From positions 37,632,159 to 37,696,158 of the forward strand of contig NC_085871.1 of NCBI RefSeq assembly GCF_034702125.1: a stretch of DNA of 64,000 bases. The letters run 5' to 3'. Made by a program: the position numbers and the translations under genes. Origin of the DNA: Engraulis encrasicolus. Taxonomy: Eukaryota; Chordata; Actinopteri; Clupeiformes; Engraulidae. Position 1 is the first letter of the stretch. Each line of letters begins with the position of its first letter. The notes beneath the pieces are model-generated. The model searched no databases. It worked only from the letters and a program-made list of their open reading frames with translations, and was not told where the DNA came from. Shown here in pieces: positions 1-11,186 of the stretch.

Positions 1-662
1 TTGATGCCAATTGAAAGAATCCCAAGTATTAGCATCCTACATCTAACGGTTGTGAAGACTAGGCCCTCCAAAGTTAGGGGTTAAGAAGGCGTTGCAGGCG
101 TCACATGCCAACATGGTTAATTTGAAGCCTGAAGTAGGAACCGTAGGGTCATTTTGTCCCAAAGCTGTTTTTGAGTCTCCCTTATTCTGTCAAGTGTCCT
201 AGAACTTTGGAATACACTGTACAGTTCCCAAACATTGTGTAAAATCAATGATTACTCCAAAAGCATGCATAGTTTCCAAGATCTGGAACCCCAAAATGTC
301 AAAACTCTTCTTCTTTTTCACAAATTCAGTTTTCAAGGCTAAATCAAAGTATGATATTTGTACTTCATCTGATAGACAGGGCCATATTGAGGGGGCATGG
401 CGATTTTTAGGCCTGCACCTTCCTTCAAAATTAAACTAGAGGTGTCCAAATCTGCTTGTAAATTTTGGAAGCATTTCACAGGCTTGAAAAGTGGGTGTGG
501 CACCCAAACTTTGGAGGGCCTAGTCTTCACAACCGTTAGACGTAGGATGCTAATACTTCACATTCTTTCAATTGACATCAAAATGTACCTCTATGAGAGC
601 TATCAGGCAAATCGGAGAGGGTCACCTCGGGAGGACGACGTGTGAATTGAAATGGAAAGACC
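1..662. mobile_element. Foldback-type repeat, internally deleted copy
   Basis: Bases 1-75 read as the inverted copy of about 515-590 (shared core TTTCAATTGACATCAA and TCTTCACAACCGTTAGA). The rest matches the centre and right arm of the larger foldback element at 35,030-36,405. The left arm is cut by the window edge and shortened, so this is an internally deleted copy. It ends near GAAATGGAAAGACCC, the terminus also seen at 35,030. No coding potential. Class unknown; a non-autonomous DNA transposon is likely. Confidence 0.7.
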
Positions 663-805
663 CAGGAAGCAGGTAACACTGAGTGTGTCAACAATGGTAG
701 GGACTGTGTCATGCTATCACTGATTTTGGGCACTCTGTCCTAGGGAACCTGTTTGAACTATGTATTATTAGTGTGTGTGTGTGTGTGTGTGTGTCTTTCA
801 ATTAG

Positions 806-1445
806 AGTGAGATCCAGAGGAATACAACTCTGTGCATGTTAATCCACCGTCTGGAAGAGAGGGCGGCTGAGAATGGAAGGAGCCTATCAGAGCAGACGGA
901 GTCAAACCGGCAGGTGAAGCTCCAGGTGGATGAACTGCAGAAACAATTGGAGGAGAAAGACAACTCACTAACACAAGCCAAACAAGTGTGTGTTTATTTC
1001 CTTCATAACTCGTGAATTTGACTTGGAAGTGCCCATTCTCTTAGTTCAACGACCTCAGAGAACTACAGCATTAATCAGGCCTTTAGTTTGAAGCATTGTT
1101 GGCTGTATTTTTTGTGAAAACATGTAGTTGAACCTATCGCTGGTTAATATGGACAATTAATGTCTACATCGAAAATGTGTCAGGGCGAGCATACACAAGT
1201 GGGAGAGATCACTTTTGTATAACAACTACAGCCAAGATGTGAGTTTGTATGGATAGTGGATACACATTGAGTGAGTGTGTATGCTCAATTGTTCTTTTCT
1301 GCAGAGTATTGCTGTCCTGAAGAATGAACTGGGGGACCTGAAACAGCAGCTGCAGAGCCACCAGAGTAATCATAGGTATGGTTTTATCCATCTAAATTTC
1401 ATATCTAATTTTTCTTTGAATATTTGCCTGATTGACCTCGGCATT

Positions 1446-1479
<34 letters not shown>

Positions 1480-2396
1480 TTTAATCTATTATAATATTAT
1501 AAGAATCTAACTATTATAATATAACAATCTTTTCAAAATCTATTTTTTGATGATTTGCCTGATTGGCTTAGACATGGCTCAGACACGCTATAAAGGACAC
1601 CTGTAGTATCTACCTTATTGTCCACGGCTACAAGGGCGGCGCCATTACTGTTTTGGTAGCAGTGGCTACTGGAAATCCTGTGAGAGCACTGGAAACATTG
1701 AAATAGCCGGGGTTAGTGGGCGGGGTAATAAGACGGATAGATTTTTGTTTCACAATTCGCTTGCTCTTGATGGCGCATCCTGCAGCAATTTCCAGTAGGC
1801 ACATGCCCACTACGAAATTATAATACATTCTGGTTCAAATTTGTGGTTTATTGCCATGACTTCGACTCCACATTCATGTCACATGGTATGCGGGAACAGA
1901 TTTTCTGCTGCGGAGCTGGACAGCTACTCTACCCTCGCTGCACTGGCATGAGACATCCTCCATGTTGTCAGTAATCGGCCCTGATCTGATTGGCACTCAT
2001 CTAGCTGACTTGAATTATGTGTGCAGTTCACATGTCTGTGAGGCAGTTCACTCGCTGCTTCAAGCAGAACGCAGTGTATTTTGTCTTTGAAAGTTGCGTT
2101 GGATATTTTTGTCTACATCGGTTGCTGAGCATTCATCCCTGCCATTTTACAACCAAGCAGATCTCATTGTAATCGGGCAAATATATGCGTCTTTAAGCAC
2201 AGCTATTGTTATTTTGAACTTTGACCTCTGAGATCTGTATCTGCTGCAGGACGATTCAGGAAGTGACTGAGTGGCAACAGGATGAGAGTCGGGCCAATAT
2301 TGTGGTACGCGTATATGCGCACACACATACAAATGCTCTCTCCCCTTCCCTCTCCTTCTCTTGCTCTGTCTTCCCTCCTCTCTTCCTCCCTGCTCA

Positions 2397-2449
<53 letters not shown>

Positions 2450-5400
2450 AAACAGTGAATGTCTGCTGTGTGTTTTGCAGAAAGAGGAGGATGGTGTCCA
2501 GCAGAATGTTCTTGTTGCAGTTAAAGAGGAAGATGCTAATGATGCATATCCGTGTAGTCAGTCAGGTATGATGCACGCAGGCACTCACACGCACACACAC
2601 AGTACCAGTTCACAACATCCATAGCAGGCAGAACAAAGACATTTAAGGATTTAATCAATGAGTCTCTGGTTTGTGTACCTTGGGCCATTGGGGGCAGCTT
2701 TCATGGCTTGTTAAGTACTCCAACATTGTTTCAACCCAAATAACATAAACGGAAGAAGACACAAACGATAGAACAAGTGGAAGTTTATTAAAAAGTCAAA
2801 CAATTAGGGGAAAGTGCAGGCGGAGAGGCAAGATCTCATTAGCTTCCAAAAGTTTGGAAAACAACATTTTGGTAGCATACCAAGCCATTAAAGAAAGGAC
2901 CATTTTCTTGCAATTTGGCCCTTATTTACAGTATTATGGTATAAAATGCAGTTTGCTACTCACCCATGATGGCTTTGTGCCTGCCATTTGGAGCTTTCTT
3001 ATAAACTATGACACGATCGCAATAGTAACATGCAGTCAAGGTTTTGGTTTTATACATATTTTATGGTATTTTACATCATAAATAAGGATCCGATTGCAAA
3101 AAAAGTGAAACATATAGCTGCCAGCAGGTTCATCCGGTGTCTTGTCGATTATCTGGTGGCTTAAGGGTGGTTTATGCCTCCAGTCCAGCGTCCCTGCGTC
3201 GTGATGCAGTGAGCCGCGCAGTTAACGGAGTGAAGCCCCCCCCCATCACGCAGGTACTCTGGGGCACCTCCCCAAAATTGTGTCTCGACGCAGGGAGCGA
3301 CGGCGTGAAGTGCGAAAATAGGTCTCTGATTGGTCCTCTCGACCAGCCTGCTCTGTCCTCGAGTCGAGAACAAGCGCTACTTCCTTGTTCTAACCTTCGT
3401 CGGTCTATGGACTGTGAGCTCTTCATTAAATAAGTTGCCCGTGCTTTGTTGTTTGATTTATTTACACGAACCAAAGACAACACATGCGCTTGCAAGTTAC
3501 GACGCTGAAGTTATTTGGACAGTTGAACAGTGGTTCCGAGGTCGAGGAAACATTCCGCTTCGTCCTCGACAAAATGAGCCACTTCTTTGTTCCAAACTAC
3601 CACTGTGGCTGCCAGTGCGATCAAACATGCACGTGATATAAAGATTTAATGTTTCATTTTCATTGTCGTCGAGTCTGTGATGCTAAAAAACAACCGACAC
3701 GTCTAGTTTACTCTTTGTATTGAAGGCAGTTTGAGCGTGGAATGACATCGCGCAGACCGTGCTTCAAAACAGGGCATAAACCAAAATTAACTGCATCATG
3801 GCTGCGACAAGCTCACTCTGTGGCACAAGTAGGAAGCATAACCCGCCCTTTACACTGCAGGCTCTTATTAAGCCATTACAGTGCACTCCAGTGGCGCCCC
3901 CTAGGGGCTGTAGTTAAGGCTAGGATTTGGGTCAGGACAGTGTGTCTGCAAAACAGGGCAGGATCACATGCATTACATTACATTACACTTTATTCAAAGT
4001 TACTTAGTTATTTACAGGGTATTGGTTACAGTCCCTGGAGCAGCATGGGGGTTATGTGCCTTGCTCAAGGGCGCCTCAGCCATGGAGTGTGTATGGGAGT
4101 GGAAGGGTGGGGTTCAAACCTGCAGCCCTCTGATCTTAAGTCCTTGACCTGAACCATCAAGGGCTGTGTATGCTCTTGCTGCAGCCTGTCGCCCACAGGT
4201 CTTTGAGACAGTTTTGACTTTTGCTCAATCACTATTTTTGCGCTATGTTATTCACCGTCACAACAGTAGGGGCAACGAGAGGATTGTTCAAACGGCCTTC
4301 AATACAAGGACTAAACTTTACTTGCTTTGTACCTACACAGACTTGACGACAATTAGCATAAAACATTTAAGAAATGTCAACTTGCATTTTTGCAGCCACC
4401 ATGGTAGTTTTGAACAAGGAAGGGGCTCATTGTCGAGAACAAAGCGGAATGTTTCTATGGAAACACTGTCTCGATATAAGTTCAGCGTCTTAATTTGCAA
4501 GTGCATGTGTTGTCTTTGGGTTCGTTCGTGTAAATAAATGAAGCTACAAAGCACGGGCAAGTTACTGAATGACTATCACACGTATTTTCATCTCACAAAC
4601 AATCATCCCGGTAAAGGTAAAGGAAGAAGCTGCTTGTAGTTGGGCGCAGAGTCAAGAGGACCAATCACAGCGGCTCCTGCTGCCATTTTTGGAGGTGCAC
4701 ACCAAGTGACGGTGGAGGGGGGGAAATGTCTGCATGACAGACAGGTTGGTTTCTGAGTTTAAACCAGGCTTTAGGCCACAGCCGCCCCATGCAGTAACAT
4801 AAACAATGTGATATAAACATGACATTGCATTGGACCAATGTCTGCTACCTGCTGCCTAATCAATATTTCTACTTTGCATTTCCCTTTATTTTGTTTCTTT
4901 GTATTTGTATGTCACTTCTGTTCTTTTCTTGTTCTTTAGATGAAACGGACACCTCCACAGAACAGACAAACTCCTCATCTGCAGGCATTAGAATGGAACT
5001 GGTACAGGTAGTCACCTTTTATTTTTCCCAAGAAATGATCAGGAAAGTTTTTGTAAACAAATGAAATGTACATTTTGAACCAATGGCAGTTTTCTTGCGA
5101 TGGTAGAGAACCACATTTAATAGTTATTTTTCTGTTCTGTTCTGTTAATTTTGTACAGAAACTTTTTATAAATGATTGCACTTTGTGTTCTTTGACAATG
5201 CATTTCAGGAGGGGGATGAAAAGTTAGACATGACTCAAATCATCAGCGCTGATCCAGATGCGATCAAGTTTTTGAGATTATCAGTGAAATTGGTTGACTG
5301 TTGTGTAACACAAGGTCATCAAAGAACAACCAGCAAGAACATTGAAGATGGAGAAAATCCCAATCATGGTAAGACTTCAGCAGTTAAATTGAGTGTATTT

Positions 5401-6345
5401 TAAAAACAATGCTGTTTTTGATTGTGATTATTATAGACATTCTGTTCAAAGCTGTGCAGTAAAGTGTGTGTGTGCGTGCGTGCGTGCGTGCGTGCGTACG
5501 TACGTACGTACGTACGTGTGTTTTCAGAAAGGATAGCAGGAAAGAGATCAGAAATGCCATCGTCTGCAGTCCCCAAATTCTCCGCCGTCCCAGAGACAGA
5601 GGTGGATAATGGGAGGCCATATAAGTCTCCTGCCTGTGGAGAGGATTTCCCCAGCAAGTCAACAATGGAAAAGCACCAGCAGGGCACTCACACAGGAGAG
5701 AAGCCTCACCTCGAACAAGAACAGCACACACACACAGGAAAAACGTCCCACCATCACCACCACGAACATCATGGCCAACGTGTTGTGAGGGCCAATGCTC
5801 TCTCTGCACACAAGCGCACTGATACAGGGCAGAAGAGCCACCATTGTGAAGAATGTGTAAAGAGTTTCACTCATGCAGTTGACCTCAGGAGGCACAAGCT
5901 CATCCACACAGGAGAGAGACCGTACCAGTGTCCAGAGTGCGGCAGGTGTTTTACTCAGTTGGGGCATCTCAAAAGACACAACCTCATCCACACAGGAGAG
6001 AGGGGCCACCACTGTGAACAGTGTGGTAAGAGTTTCAAACATGCAGGAGACCTCAGGAGGCATCAGGTCATCCACACAGGAGAGAAACGCCACCACTGTG
6101 GACAGTGCGGTAAGAGTTTCAAACATGCAGGAGACCTCAGGAGGCACAAGCTCATCCACACAGGAGAGAAGAGCCACCACTGTGGACAGTGTGGCAAATC
6201 TTTTGTACGGTTGGAAAGACTAAAAGAACACCAGCGCCTTCACACAGGGGAGAAACCGTACCTCTGTGGACAGTGTGGGAAGAGTTTCAGGGAAGCAAGC
6301 AACTTCAGGAGGCACAAGCTCATCCATACAGGAGAGAGGCCTTAA
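806..6345 (+). CDS. C2H2 zinc-finger protein with coiled-coil N-terminus, copy 1 (5' end outside window)
   Basis: Probable nuclear DNA-binding regulator. Seven exons are visible: 806-985, 1305-1375, 2250-2304, 2481-2565, 4940-5007, 5209-5368 and 5528-6345. All have AG/GT borders and matching phases, and all align with the copy at 16.9-24.6 kb. The first two encode a heptad-rich, Lys/Glu/Gln-rich coiled coil (VDELQKQLEEKD, LGDLKQQLQ). The middle exons are short and acidic (VAVKEEDAND). The last exon carries one degenerate finger (only one of the two Cys in SPACGEDF) and then six canonical C2H2 fingers joined by HTGE(K/R) linkers. The frame stops with TAA directly after the linker HTGERP, where copy 2 continues into one more finger. 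Exons equivalent to copy 2 exons 1 and 2 are not seen and should lie left of the window. No KRAB or SCAN domain is visible. Whether the gene is expressed is unknown. Confidence 0.75.
3164..3786. mobile_element. MITE, PIF/Harbinger-like (TTA target)
   Basis: The ends are AGGGTGGTTTATGCCT and, inverted, TTTTGGTTTATGCCCT, each flanked by TTA (3,161-3,163 and 3,787-3,789). A homologous intron fragment at 30,665-30,835 runs through the same point without the insert. A three-base TTA duplication and this terminus suit PIF/Harbinger elements. It holds no transposase frame. Confidence 0.6.
3960..4190 (-). mobile_element. tRNA-derived SINE with L2-type tail
   Basis: Reading on the minus strand gives a box B like GGTTTGAACCCC, a body with CCCTTGAGCAAGGCAC and CTCCAGGGACTGTAACCA, and a tail ending in TGTAATGTAATG repeats. 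Those repeats match the 3' end of the L2-like LINE at 26.7 kb. The same insertion is present at the equivalent place in copy 2, so it predates the duplication. Confidence 0.65.
4263..4770. mobile_element. Second Harbinger-like MITE, inverted relative to the one at 3,164
   Basis: Absent from zinc-finger copy 2, where CACCGTCACAA joins directly to GGACCAATGTCTGC. Its interior matches the reverse complement of 3,400-3,620 (GTAGTTTTGAACAAGGAAGG against GTAGTTTGGAACAAAGAAGT). It ends AAACCAGGCT followed by TTA. The left boundary is approximate. Confidence 0.5.
5464..5520 (+). repeat. TG-derived microsatellite before the zinc-finger exon acceptor
   Basis: A TGTG tract has turned into TGCG and then TACG tetranucleotide repeats, ending seven bases before the AG of exon 5,528. 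Copy 2 has a pure TG tract of about 107 bases at the same spot. Confidence 0.9.
5844..6330 (+). other. Six-finger C2H2 array of zinc-finger copy 1
   Basis: Six consecutive C-x2-C-x12-H-x3-H fingers, each 28 residues apart. Fingers 1, 3, 4 and 6 share the C-terminal block RRHKLIH or RRHQVIH. Fingers 3 and 4 are almost identical (both KSFKHAGDLRRH), which points to recent local duplication or conversion. Each finger is typically expected to contact about three base pairs, so the array could read roughly 18 bp; this is inference from the family. Confidence 0.85.
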
Positions 6346-6440
6346 CAGTGTACAGAATGTTGAGGATCTTTTTCTCTGTTTAGTATCTAAGAATGCACCT
6401 ACACACTCACACAGGGGACAAAGCCACCCAACCGCTGTAA
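6346..6440 (+). pseudogene. Decayed seventh zinc finger of copy 1
   Basis: This stretch aligns with the last finger and C-terminal tail of copy 2 (24,540-24,635) but is broken three ways. A TAA stands where the finger-start tyrosine/histidine codon should be, a TGA follows the second cysteine, and a one-base deletion (CTGTTTAGTATC against CTGTTGGGGCATC) shifts the rest. The former stop context (CCAACCGCTGTAA) is still recognisable at its end. Confidence 0.8.
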
Positions 6441-6914
6441 AAAGTGTCAAACGCTGCGTAAATGTATGACATCTCACCTCACGTTCACACATGCGTGTTA
6501 CACTTGGGAAGAACTAGACCAACTCGCCAGGCGAACTTTTTTTCGCGTTCATGTAGTTTACGAGGCTAGTTCTGGAGTTCTGTTCTTATAGATAACCTGT
6601 AAATGCATGTGTGTAAAGTTATTACCTTGTAGAAACTTGCACATTTCCTTACCCAAAATCATGTAGTTTTATTCTGTTTCAAATTTTTAATGAAATGTAT
6701 GTATATTGCTGACTTAAAAGAAAACACTAAAACATTGTCTTATTCATTCTTAATTCTTTCAGTTTCATTATTTTTGGTTAGAAAATGGTTTTGGTTCCCC
6801 TAAATCACCTGTAACAGGAAAGATTTAATTGAGTGAGAGGTTTATTAAATGTCAACGTGAGGAAGAAAAAAAAATAACTATGTGTCTGTTGAGGTCCATC
6901 TCATTATCTGACCT
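6441..6914. other. 3' flank of zinc-finger copy 1
   Basis: Similar to 24,636-24,912 downstream of copy 2 up to about 6,700, so probably the 3' untranslated region plus flank. No clear AATAAA signal or other feature was seen. Confidence 0.4.
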
Positions 6915-7200
6915 CCCGGGCTTGTGCTACGAACGGATGGAGCTCAACCTACCCAGAACTAACCCAGGGTTAACTTGGTAAACTGGGGTTGACCAAAACC
7001 TGGCTACCGTGACTGGGGGTTAACCTGTACTACGACGCTGATTGTCTACCCCGAGTTGCCTAGACCAGAGTATCTGCGCGTTCTCGTAGCAGGGCAATCC
7101 TGGCCAATCAGAGAGCGGTTATGATCAATTATTTCTGCAGCAGCGCATTAAACTGGAACGCTGAGAAATGAAAAGAGACGCTAGTGCATAATGATACCTA
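6915..7200. mobile_element. Putative DNA-transposon end
   Basis: GC-rich stretch with repeated GGGTTAAC and AACCCAGGGTTAAC-type motifs, starting at GGGCTTGTGCTACGAA. It looks like the sub-terminal region of a DNA transposon, but a second end was not found. Confidence 0.3.
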
Positions 7201-7349
7201 GGTCAATTGTTAAAATTTCACTTGGGCGAAAATGCGCAGCTGTCATCACAACAGTTTAGTAGCCCTTCTTAAATTGTCCCGTAAAATAACAACCAAGATT
7301 GTTTTAGATACTGCAATAATGTGCAGCCACTTCTTCACGTCTCTTACTT

Positions 7350-7721
7350 AGAGGAACACTGTAGGCCTACAGGACATGATCAAAAAAGGTACTGCAACTA
7401 TGCTGCTCATTGAAACTGGGTTGGCTATCACCAAATTTGATATTTACATGAAAGTTTGCTAAGTAATAAACAAATATTTTCTAGTATGTTCCAAGTAGAG
7501 TCATTTTTGCAGCTAAAATGGCTATTTTGGGAAATTCAAAATGGCTGACCATGGAGAAGATCCCCCTTTTCATGTATGAAAAGTGCAATTTTTCCAGTCA
7601 TAATGAATACTTAGAATTTGATGGTGGTGGTAAGTATTCATGAAAAAGGTAACATTAGTGAATGGGCAGCATGAATTCTGGAAATAAACAACTAAAAATC
7701 TCACACAGTGTCCCTTTAACC
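7350..7721 (-). mobile_element. MITE family with CAGTGTCCCTTT termini (copy a)
   Basis: Minus-oriented copy of a family also seen at 10,707, 42,530, 43,815 and 45,605. Shared blocks include TTTTTAGTTGTTTATTTCCAG, shortened here, CATGGTCCGCCATTTTGAAT and GTTTCAATGAGCAGCATAG. The ends read roughly AAAGGGACACTG and CAGTGTCCCTTT. Confidence 0.6.
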
Positions 7722-7884
7722 CTATCCAGACTGGGATTTTTTGGCATTCCTGAGCCTGGGGGGCTCATAACTTGTGAACGGAATGCTGTATGACCACCAA
7801 ACTAGGAGGACATGGTCTACATACATTAATCTGTGCATAACATCATTTTGGTATTGTTATTTGGTATTATGAAATCACCATTTG

Positions 7885-9370
7885 ATTTTTTTTTAATAAT
7901 AATAATAATGCATTTTATTTAAAAGCGCCTTTCAAAAAACTCAAGGACACTGTACAGAGAGAGGCAAAATAAAACAAGACAGATAAACAGATTGTAAACA
8001 AAAATAAATATATAGAAAATAAATAAAAATAAAATAAAACAAAATACAGTTAAAGAATCATAAAGAATAGGCTAATTGAAATAGATGAGTTTTAAGTCTT
8101 GATTTGAACAGGGGTAAAGACTCAATGTTGCGGATGTCAGGGGGAAGCGCATTCCACAGCTGAGGAGCAGAGCAACTGAAAGCTCTGTTCCCCATGGTGC
8201 TGAGACGGGCAGAAGGGACAGAGAGGAGAATGGAGGAAGAGGAACGGAGGGGGCGGGAGGGAATAGCAATGTGAATAAGATTAGATAGATAAGGAGGGGC
8301 AAGATTGTGGATAGCCTTGAAGGTGTGGAGAAGTATTTTAAAGTGAATTCTAAATTTGATAGGGAGCCAGTGGAGATGTTGGAGTGCAGGGGTAATATGG
8401 TGACAGGAAGGGGTTTTAGTTATGATGCGGGCAGCTGAGTTCTGGACCAGTTGGAGCTTGTGGAGAGATTTTTGAGGGAGACCAAAGAGGAGAGAATTAC
8501 AGTAATCAATGCGAGAGGTGACAAGACTGTGTATAAGGATGGAGGTAGAATGGGAGGTGAGAGAGGGGCGGAGACGGTTAATGTTGCGTAGGTGGAAATA
8601 AGCAGACCGTGTGATGTTGTTAATGTGGGAGAGGAAGGATAGAGAGCCATCAAGCATGACACCCAAACTCTTAACTTGAGGGGAGGGGGAGACAGGAGAG
8701 CTATCAATTGAGAAGGAGAAACTATTTGCTTTGGATAAGGTGGATTTGGTGCCTATAAGTAGGACTTCAGTTTTGTTCGAATTTAGTTTCAAAAAATTTG
8801 AGGTGAACCAGGATTTGATTTCAGAAAGACAGGTGGTGAGGGAGGGGGGAGGGAGAGTGTTAGAGGGTTTGCCAGATAAATAGAGCTGGGTGTCATCAGC
8901 ATAGCAATGGAAATTAATTTTGAATTTGCGGAAGATATTACCAAGGGGAAGGAGGTAGGTGATGAAGAGGAGGGGCCCCAGGACAGAATTTTGAGGCACA
9001 CCAGAGGTGACAGGGGAGGGCTTGGATTTAAAAGACTTCATTTGAATAAATTGAGAACGGCCAGAGAGATAAGAATGGAACCAGTCAAGGGGTGTGTTAC
9101 TTATGCCAATTGAGGAGAGTCTGTGGAGAAGGATGGAATGCGAGATGGTGTCAAAGGCTGCACTGAGGTCAAGGAGAATGACAATAGAGAGTAGGCCAGA
9201 GTCAGCAGCCATGAGCAGGTCATTAGTGATTTTAACTAGGGCTGTTTCTGTGCTATGTCGGGGGCGAAAACCAGACTGGAAGTGCTCATAGAGGGAGTTA
9301 AGAGTTAGATGGGAATGGAGTTGAGAAGCTACAATTTTTTCTAGAATTTTGGAGATGTCACACAATGTCA
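7885..9370 (-). mobile_element. 5'-truncated L2/CR1-group LINE
   Basis: Non-LTR retrotransposon lying on the minus strand, entered in the middle of reverse transcriptase, with its 3' end near 7,890 in an AT-rich tract with ATT repeats. No endonuclease part remains. The reading frame is described separately. Confidence 0.8.
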
Positions 9371-9398
9371 ACTTAAGTTGTGATAGGCCACTGCTCAT
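8058..9398 (-). CDS. Reverse transcriptase part of an L2-like LINE
   Basis: About 446 codons without a stop. Visible reverse-transcriptase blocks are [25 protein letters not shown] (motif A), [14 protein letters not shown] (motif B region) and the catalytic [10 protein letters not shown]. Thumb and C-terminal blocks typical of CR1/L2 elements follow ([51 protein letters not shown]). The usual G in VPQGSVLGP is N here, which probably harms activity. The first dozen or so residues do not look like the family and probably come from flanking DNA. Length is about half of a complete ORF2. It encodes a mobile-element protein, not a host function. Confidence 0.8.
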   Translation of the reverse strand: MSSGLSQLKLTLCDISKILEKIVASQLHSHLTLNSLYEHFQSGFRPRHSTETALVKITNDLLMAADSGLLSIVILLDLSAAFDTISHSILLHRLSSIGISNTPLDWFHSYLSGRSQFIQMKSFKSKPSPVTSGVPQNSVLGPLLFITYLLPLGNIFRKFKINFHCYADDTQLYLSGKPSNTLPPPSLTTCLSEIKSWFTSNFLKLNSNKTEVLLIGTKSTLSKANSFSFSIDSSPVSPSPQVKSLGVMLDGSLSFLSHINNITRSAYFHLRNINRLRPSLTSHSTSILIHSLVTSRIDYCNSLLFGLPQKSLHKLQLVQNSAARIITKTPSCHHITPALQHLHWLPIKFRIHFKILLHTFKAIHNLAPPYLSNLIHIAIPSRPLRSSSSILLSVPSARLSTMGNRAFSCSAPQLWNALPPDIRNIESLPLFKSRLKTHLFQLAYSL

Positions 9399-9495
9399 CT
9401 GTTTAGAAGGTGCAGGATTCAGAAGAAATTTCTTTATAAAAAGAAGACAATCCGCACACTTCAGGTATATTTTTATGCAAAGAAGCTTTACTTGA

Positions 9496-9531
9496 CTTGC
9501 AAGCTTTCGGCCCTTAGACCTTCATCAGACA
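9496..9531 (-). ncRNA. Hammerhead-like stem-loop module
   Basis: The minus strand reads CTGATGAAGGTC, TAAG, GGCCGAAAGC: a CTGATGA box, a four-pair stem (GGTC with GGCC) and GAAA. This resembles the core of hammerhead ribozymes reported from Penelope-like elements, but an extra A after CTGATGA and the missing stem III mean activity is unproven. An AGTAAAGCTT-type tail follows. Confidence 0.4.
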
Positions 9532-9549
9532 GAGCTATGTCACCATCAA

Positions 9550-10226
9550 TATGTTTTCCATCAAATGTAGGTAATGCAGCTATATGCTTCAGACCACTTC
9601 AATGTTCACAAGGTTTTTTCTGATGCTAATGGAAAAAAGCTAAATAAAATGTGAAAAATGTACAGGGCATTATATACATAACACATGTAAGCAATGGGAA
9701 ATGAAAAGATTAAATGAAATTGAGGTGAAATGTGCATTGGTTAAGATGAAGTCCACCATTTGATTATAAATGTGATAGCGTCATCAAATCGGCATAGATT
9801 AATAATTATCACTGAAGCGTTAGATTAGAAGTTATGCTAATGTGATGGAATAACTATACCATAAGTAGTTTGTGATAACTTAAGGAAGCAACACTGATGA
9901 GACTTAGATCAGTGATTTGTGTAACATTTTTTTGGAAAGCACTTTATAATCTCTAAAATTGTTTATTTAAACGCTACACTTCGATAACTTTTAGCAAAGC
10001 ACACACTATGTTTACTACAAATGACAACTGAATGCCCTCAATTACGTCACATAAAGTCTGAAATCATGCACTACTGGGGTATGTAACAGCGTAGAAACAT
10101 GCTGGGGTAGGTTGTTACAGCATAGAAAACAATGGAACTCAATGTGATATATTCCAAAATCTGCAATAGATTTACCATCATGTATCTCATTCATTCCAAT
10201 TAACAGCACTGACAATTAACAGCATG
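9550..10226. other. No recognisable feature
   Basis: AT-rich DNA with no long reading frame. About 10,150-10,226 resembles 25,565-25,650 (shared ATTTACCATCATGTATCTCA), so part of it is a dispersed repeat. Confidence 0.4.
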
Positions 10227-10230
10227 TTGA

Positions 10231-10444
10231 TGTGACGGAGGTCATCTTGCACCTGTTCACCCCCCTCGGGGATCGAACCTGAATCCTCGTCAACTACAAC
10301 GGTTCGGCAATGGGAGACACAGTACGATACCGCTGGGCCAATAGACTAGTCTCTCGGCCCAACGGCACGAGACTGTATGAGGCTATCGGAGGGAGGTTTT
10401 ACCAACGTTCCACGCCAACTCTGTGCTAGTTAGCCTCCGTTACA
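10231..10444 (-). repeat. LTR, 3' copy in element orientation
   Basis: Starts TGTGACGGAG and ends CTCCGTTACA on the plus strand, so it has TG/CA ends on both strands. Differs from the other LTR at three places: CTGAATCC against CTGCATCC, CCAATAGAC against CCAAGAGAC, and CTATCGG against CTATTGG. That low divergence implies a fairly recent insertion. Confidence 0.85.
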
Positions 10445-10487
10445 CTCTCCCCCTTAAACCTCACTCCCATCCGGGTCACGGCACCAC

Positions 10488-10701
10488 TGTGACGGAGGTC
10501 ATCTTGCACCTGTTCACCCCCCTCGGGGATCGAACCTGCATCCTCGTCAACTACAACGGTTCGGCAATGGGAGACACAGTACGATACCGCTGGGCCAAGA
10601 GACTAGTCTCTCGGCCCAACGGCACGAGACTGTATGAGGCTATTGGAGGGAGGTTTTACCAACGTTCCACGCCAACTCTGTGCTAGTTAGCCTCCGTTAC
10701 A
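10488..10701 (-). repeat. LTR, 5' copy in element orientation
   Basis: Same length (214 bp) and same termini as the other LTR; adjoins the primer-binding site at its left (plus-strand) edge. Confidence 0.85.
10526..10597 (-). promoter_or_regulatory. tRNA-like box A and box B inside the LTR
   Basis: On the minus strand TGGCCCAGCGGT (about 10,586-10,597) fits the tRNA box A consensus TRGCNNAGYNGG except for the last base. GGTTCGATCCC (10,526-10,536) fits box B GGTTCGANNCC. The gap of just under 50 bases suits a tRNA with a long variable arm. The other LTR has the same pair. A full cloverleaf was not found. An internal RNA polymerase III promoter is inferred. Confidence 0.55.
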
Positions 10702-10706
10702 TTGAT

Positions 10707-10912
10707 ATTATTCTTCATGGTCTGCCATTTACAATTTCTAGAAATAGACATTATTAGCTGCAAACGTCACTATACTTTGGTCATACTAGTAAATAGTTCA
10801 TTATTTAGTAAATATTCATGCAAAGATCAAAATTGGCAGTAGACAGCACAGTTTCAATGAGCAGCAGATACTAATGCCTATTCTGGCCACAATCTTACAC
10901 ATTGCACCTTAA
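10707..10912 (+). mobile_element. MITE family with CAGTGTCCCTTT termini (copy b, partial)
   Basis: Shares CATGGTCTGCCATTT, TTTGGTCATACTAGTAAAT and GTTTCAATGAGCAGC with the other copies. The 5' part is missing next to the LTR element. Confidence 0.55.
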
Positions 10913-11186
10913 GCAACGGCAAATAATGTTTTTTTTTAAAAAATGAGCTGCTCACAATGTATGCATTTCATTATTCTTTATTGTTTTGTTTCTTGTTGGG
11001 TGTGCCAGAGCGATTGGCTACCAGATCCATCTCCACATTTTTGATGGTGTCCATCTCTCCCTTGTTGCCTCTTCACACTGTAAGATATTAGATCGCACAC
11101 AAAGCAGAAGAGAAACATTAGAGTTAATACTCAAATGTATGTGTGCAGGCACAAATTACATACGATTGTGAATTAACTGACAAATA

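Larger units (their letters stand above)
10231..10701 (-). mobile_element. Miniature LTR retrotransposon (TRIM-like), complete
   Basis: Two 214-bp direct repeats (10,231-10,444 and 10,488-10,701; three differences seen) enclose only 43 bp. Each repeat begins TG and ends CA, and the whole is flanked by the 4-bp duplication TTGA (10,227-10,230 and 10,702-10,705). On the minus strand the internal part starts one base after the LTR with TGGTGCCGTGACCCGGAT. This is a primer-binding site matching the 3' end of tRNA-His apart from one base, as I recall that tRNA. The internal part ends with the purine tract AAGGGGGAGAG directly before the other LTR. No coding capacity, so it would depend on enzymes from another element. 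Confidence 0.85.

Noticed and set aside
3137..3641. Overlapping frames of about 100 codons on both strands
   Set aside because: They lie inside a MITE between zinc-finger exons, have no domain resemblance and cross its inverted repeats.
5659..6180. Minus-strand frame of 173 codons
   Set aside because: Shadow of the repeated zinc-finger exon; its repeats mirror the finger repeats.
10526..10600. Two independent tRNA-derived SINEs in tandem at 10.2-10.7 kb
   Set aside because: Identical 214-bp lengths, TG/CA ends, a 4-bp target duplication, a primer-binding site and a purine tract explain the pair better as one LTR element.
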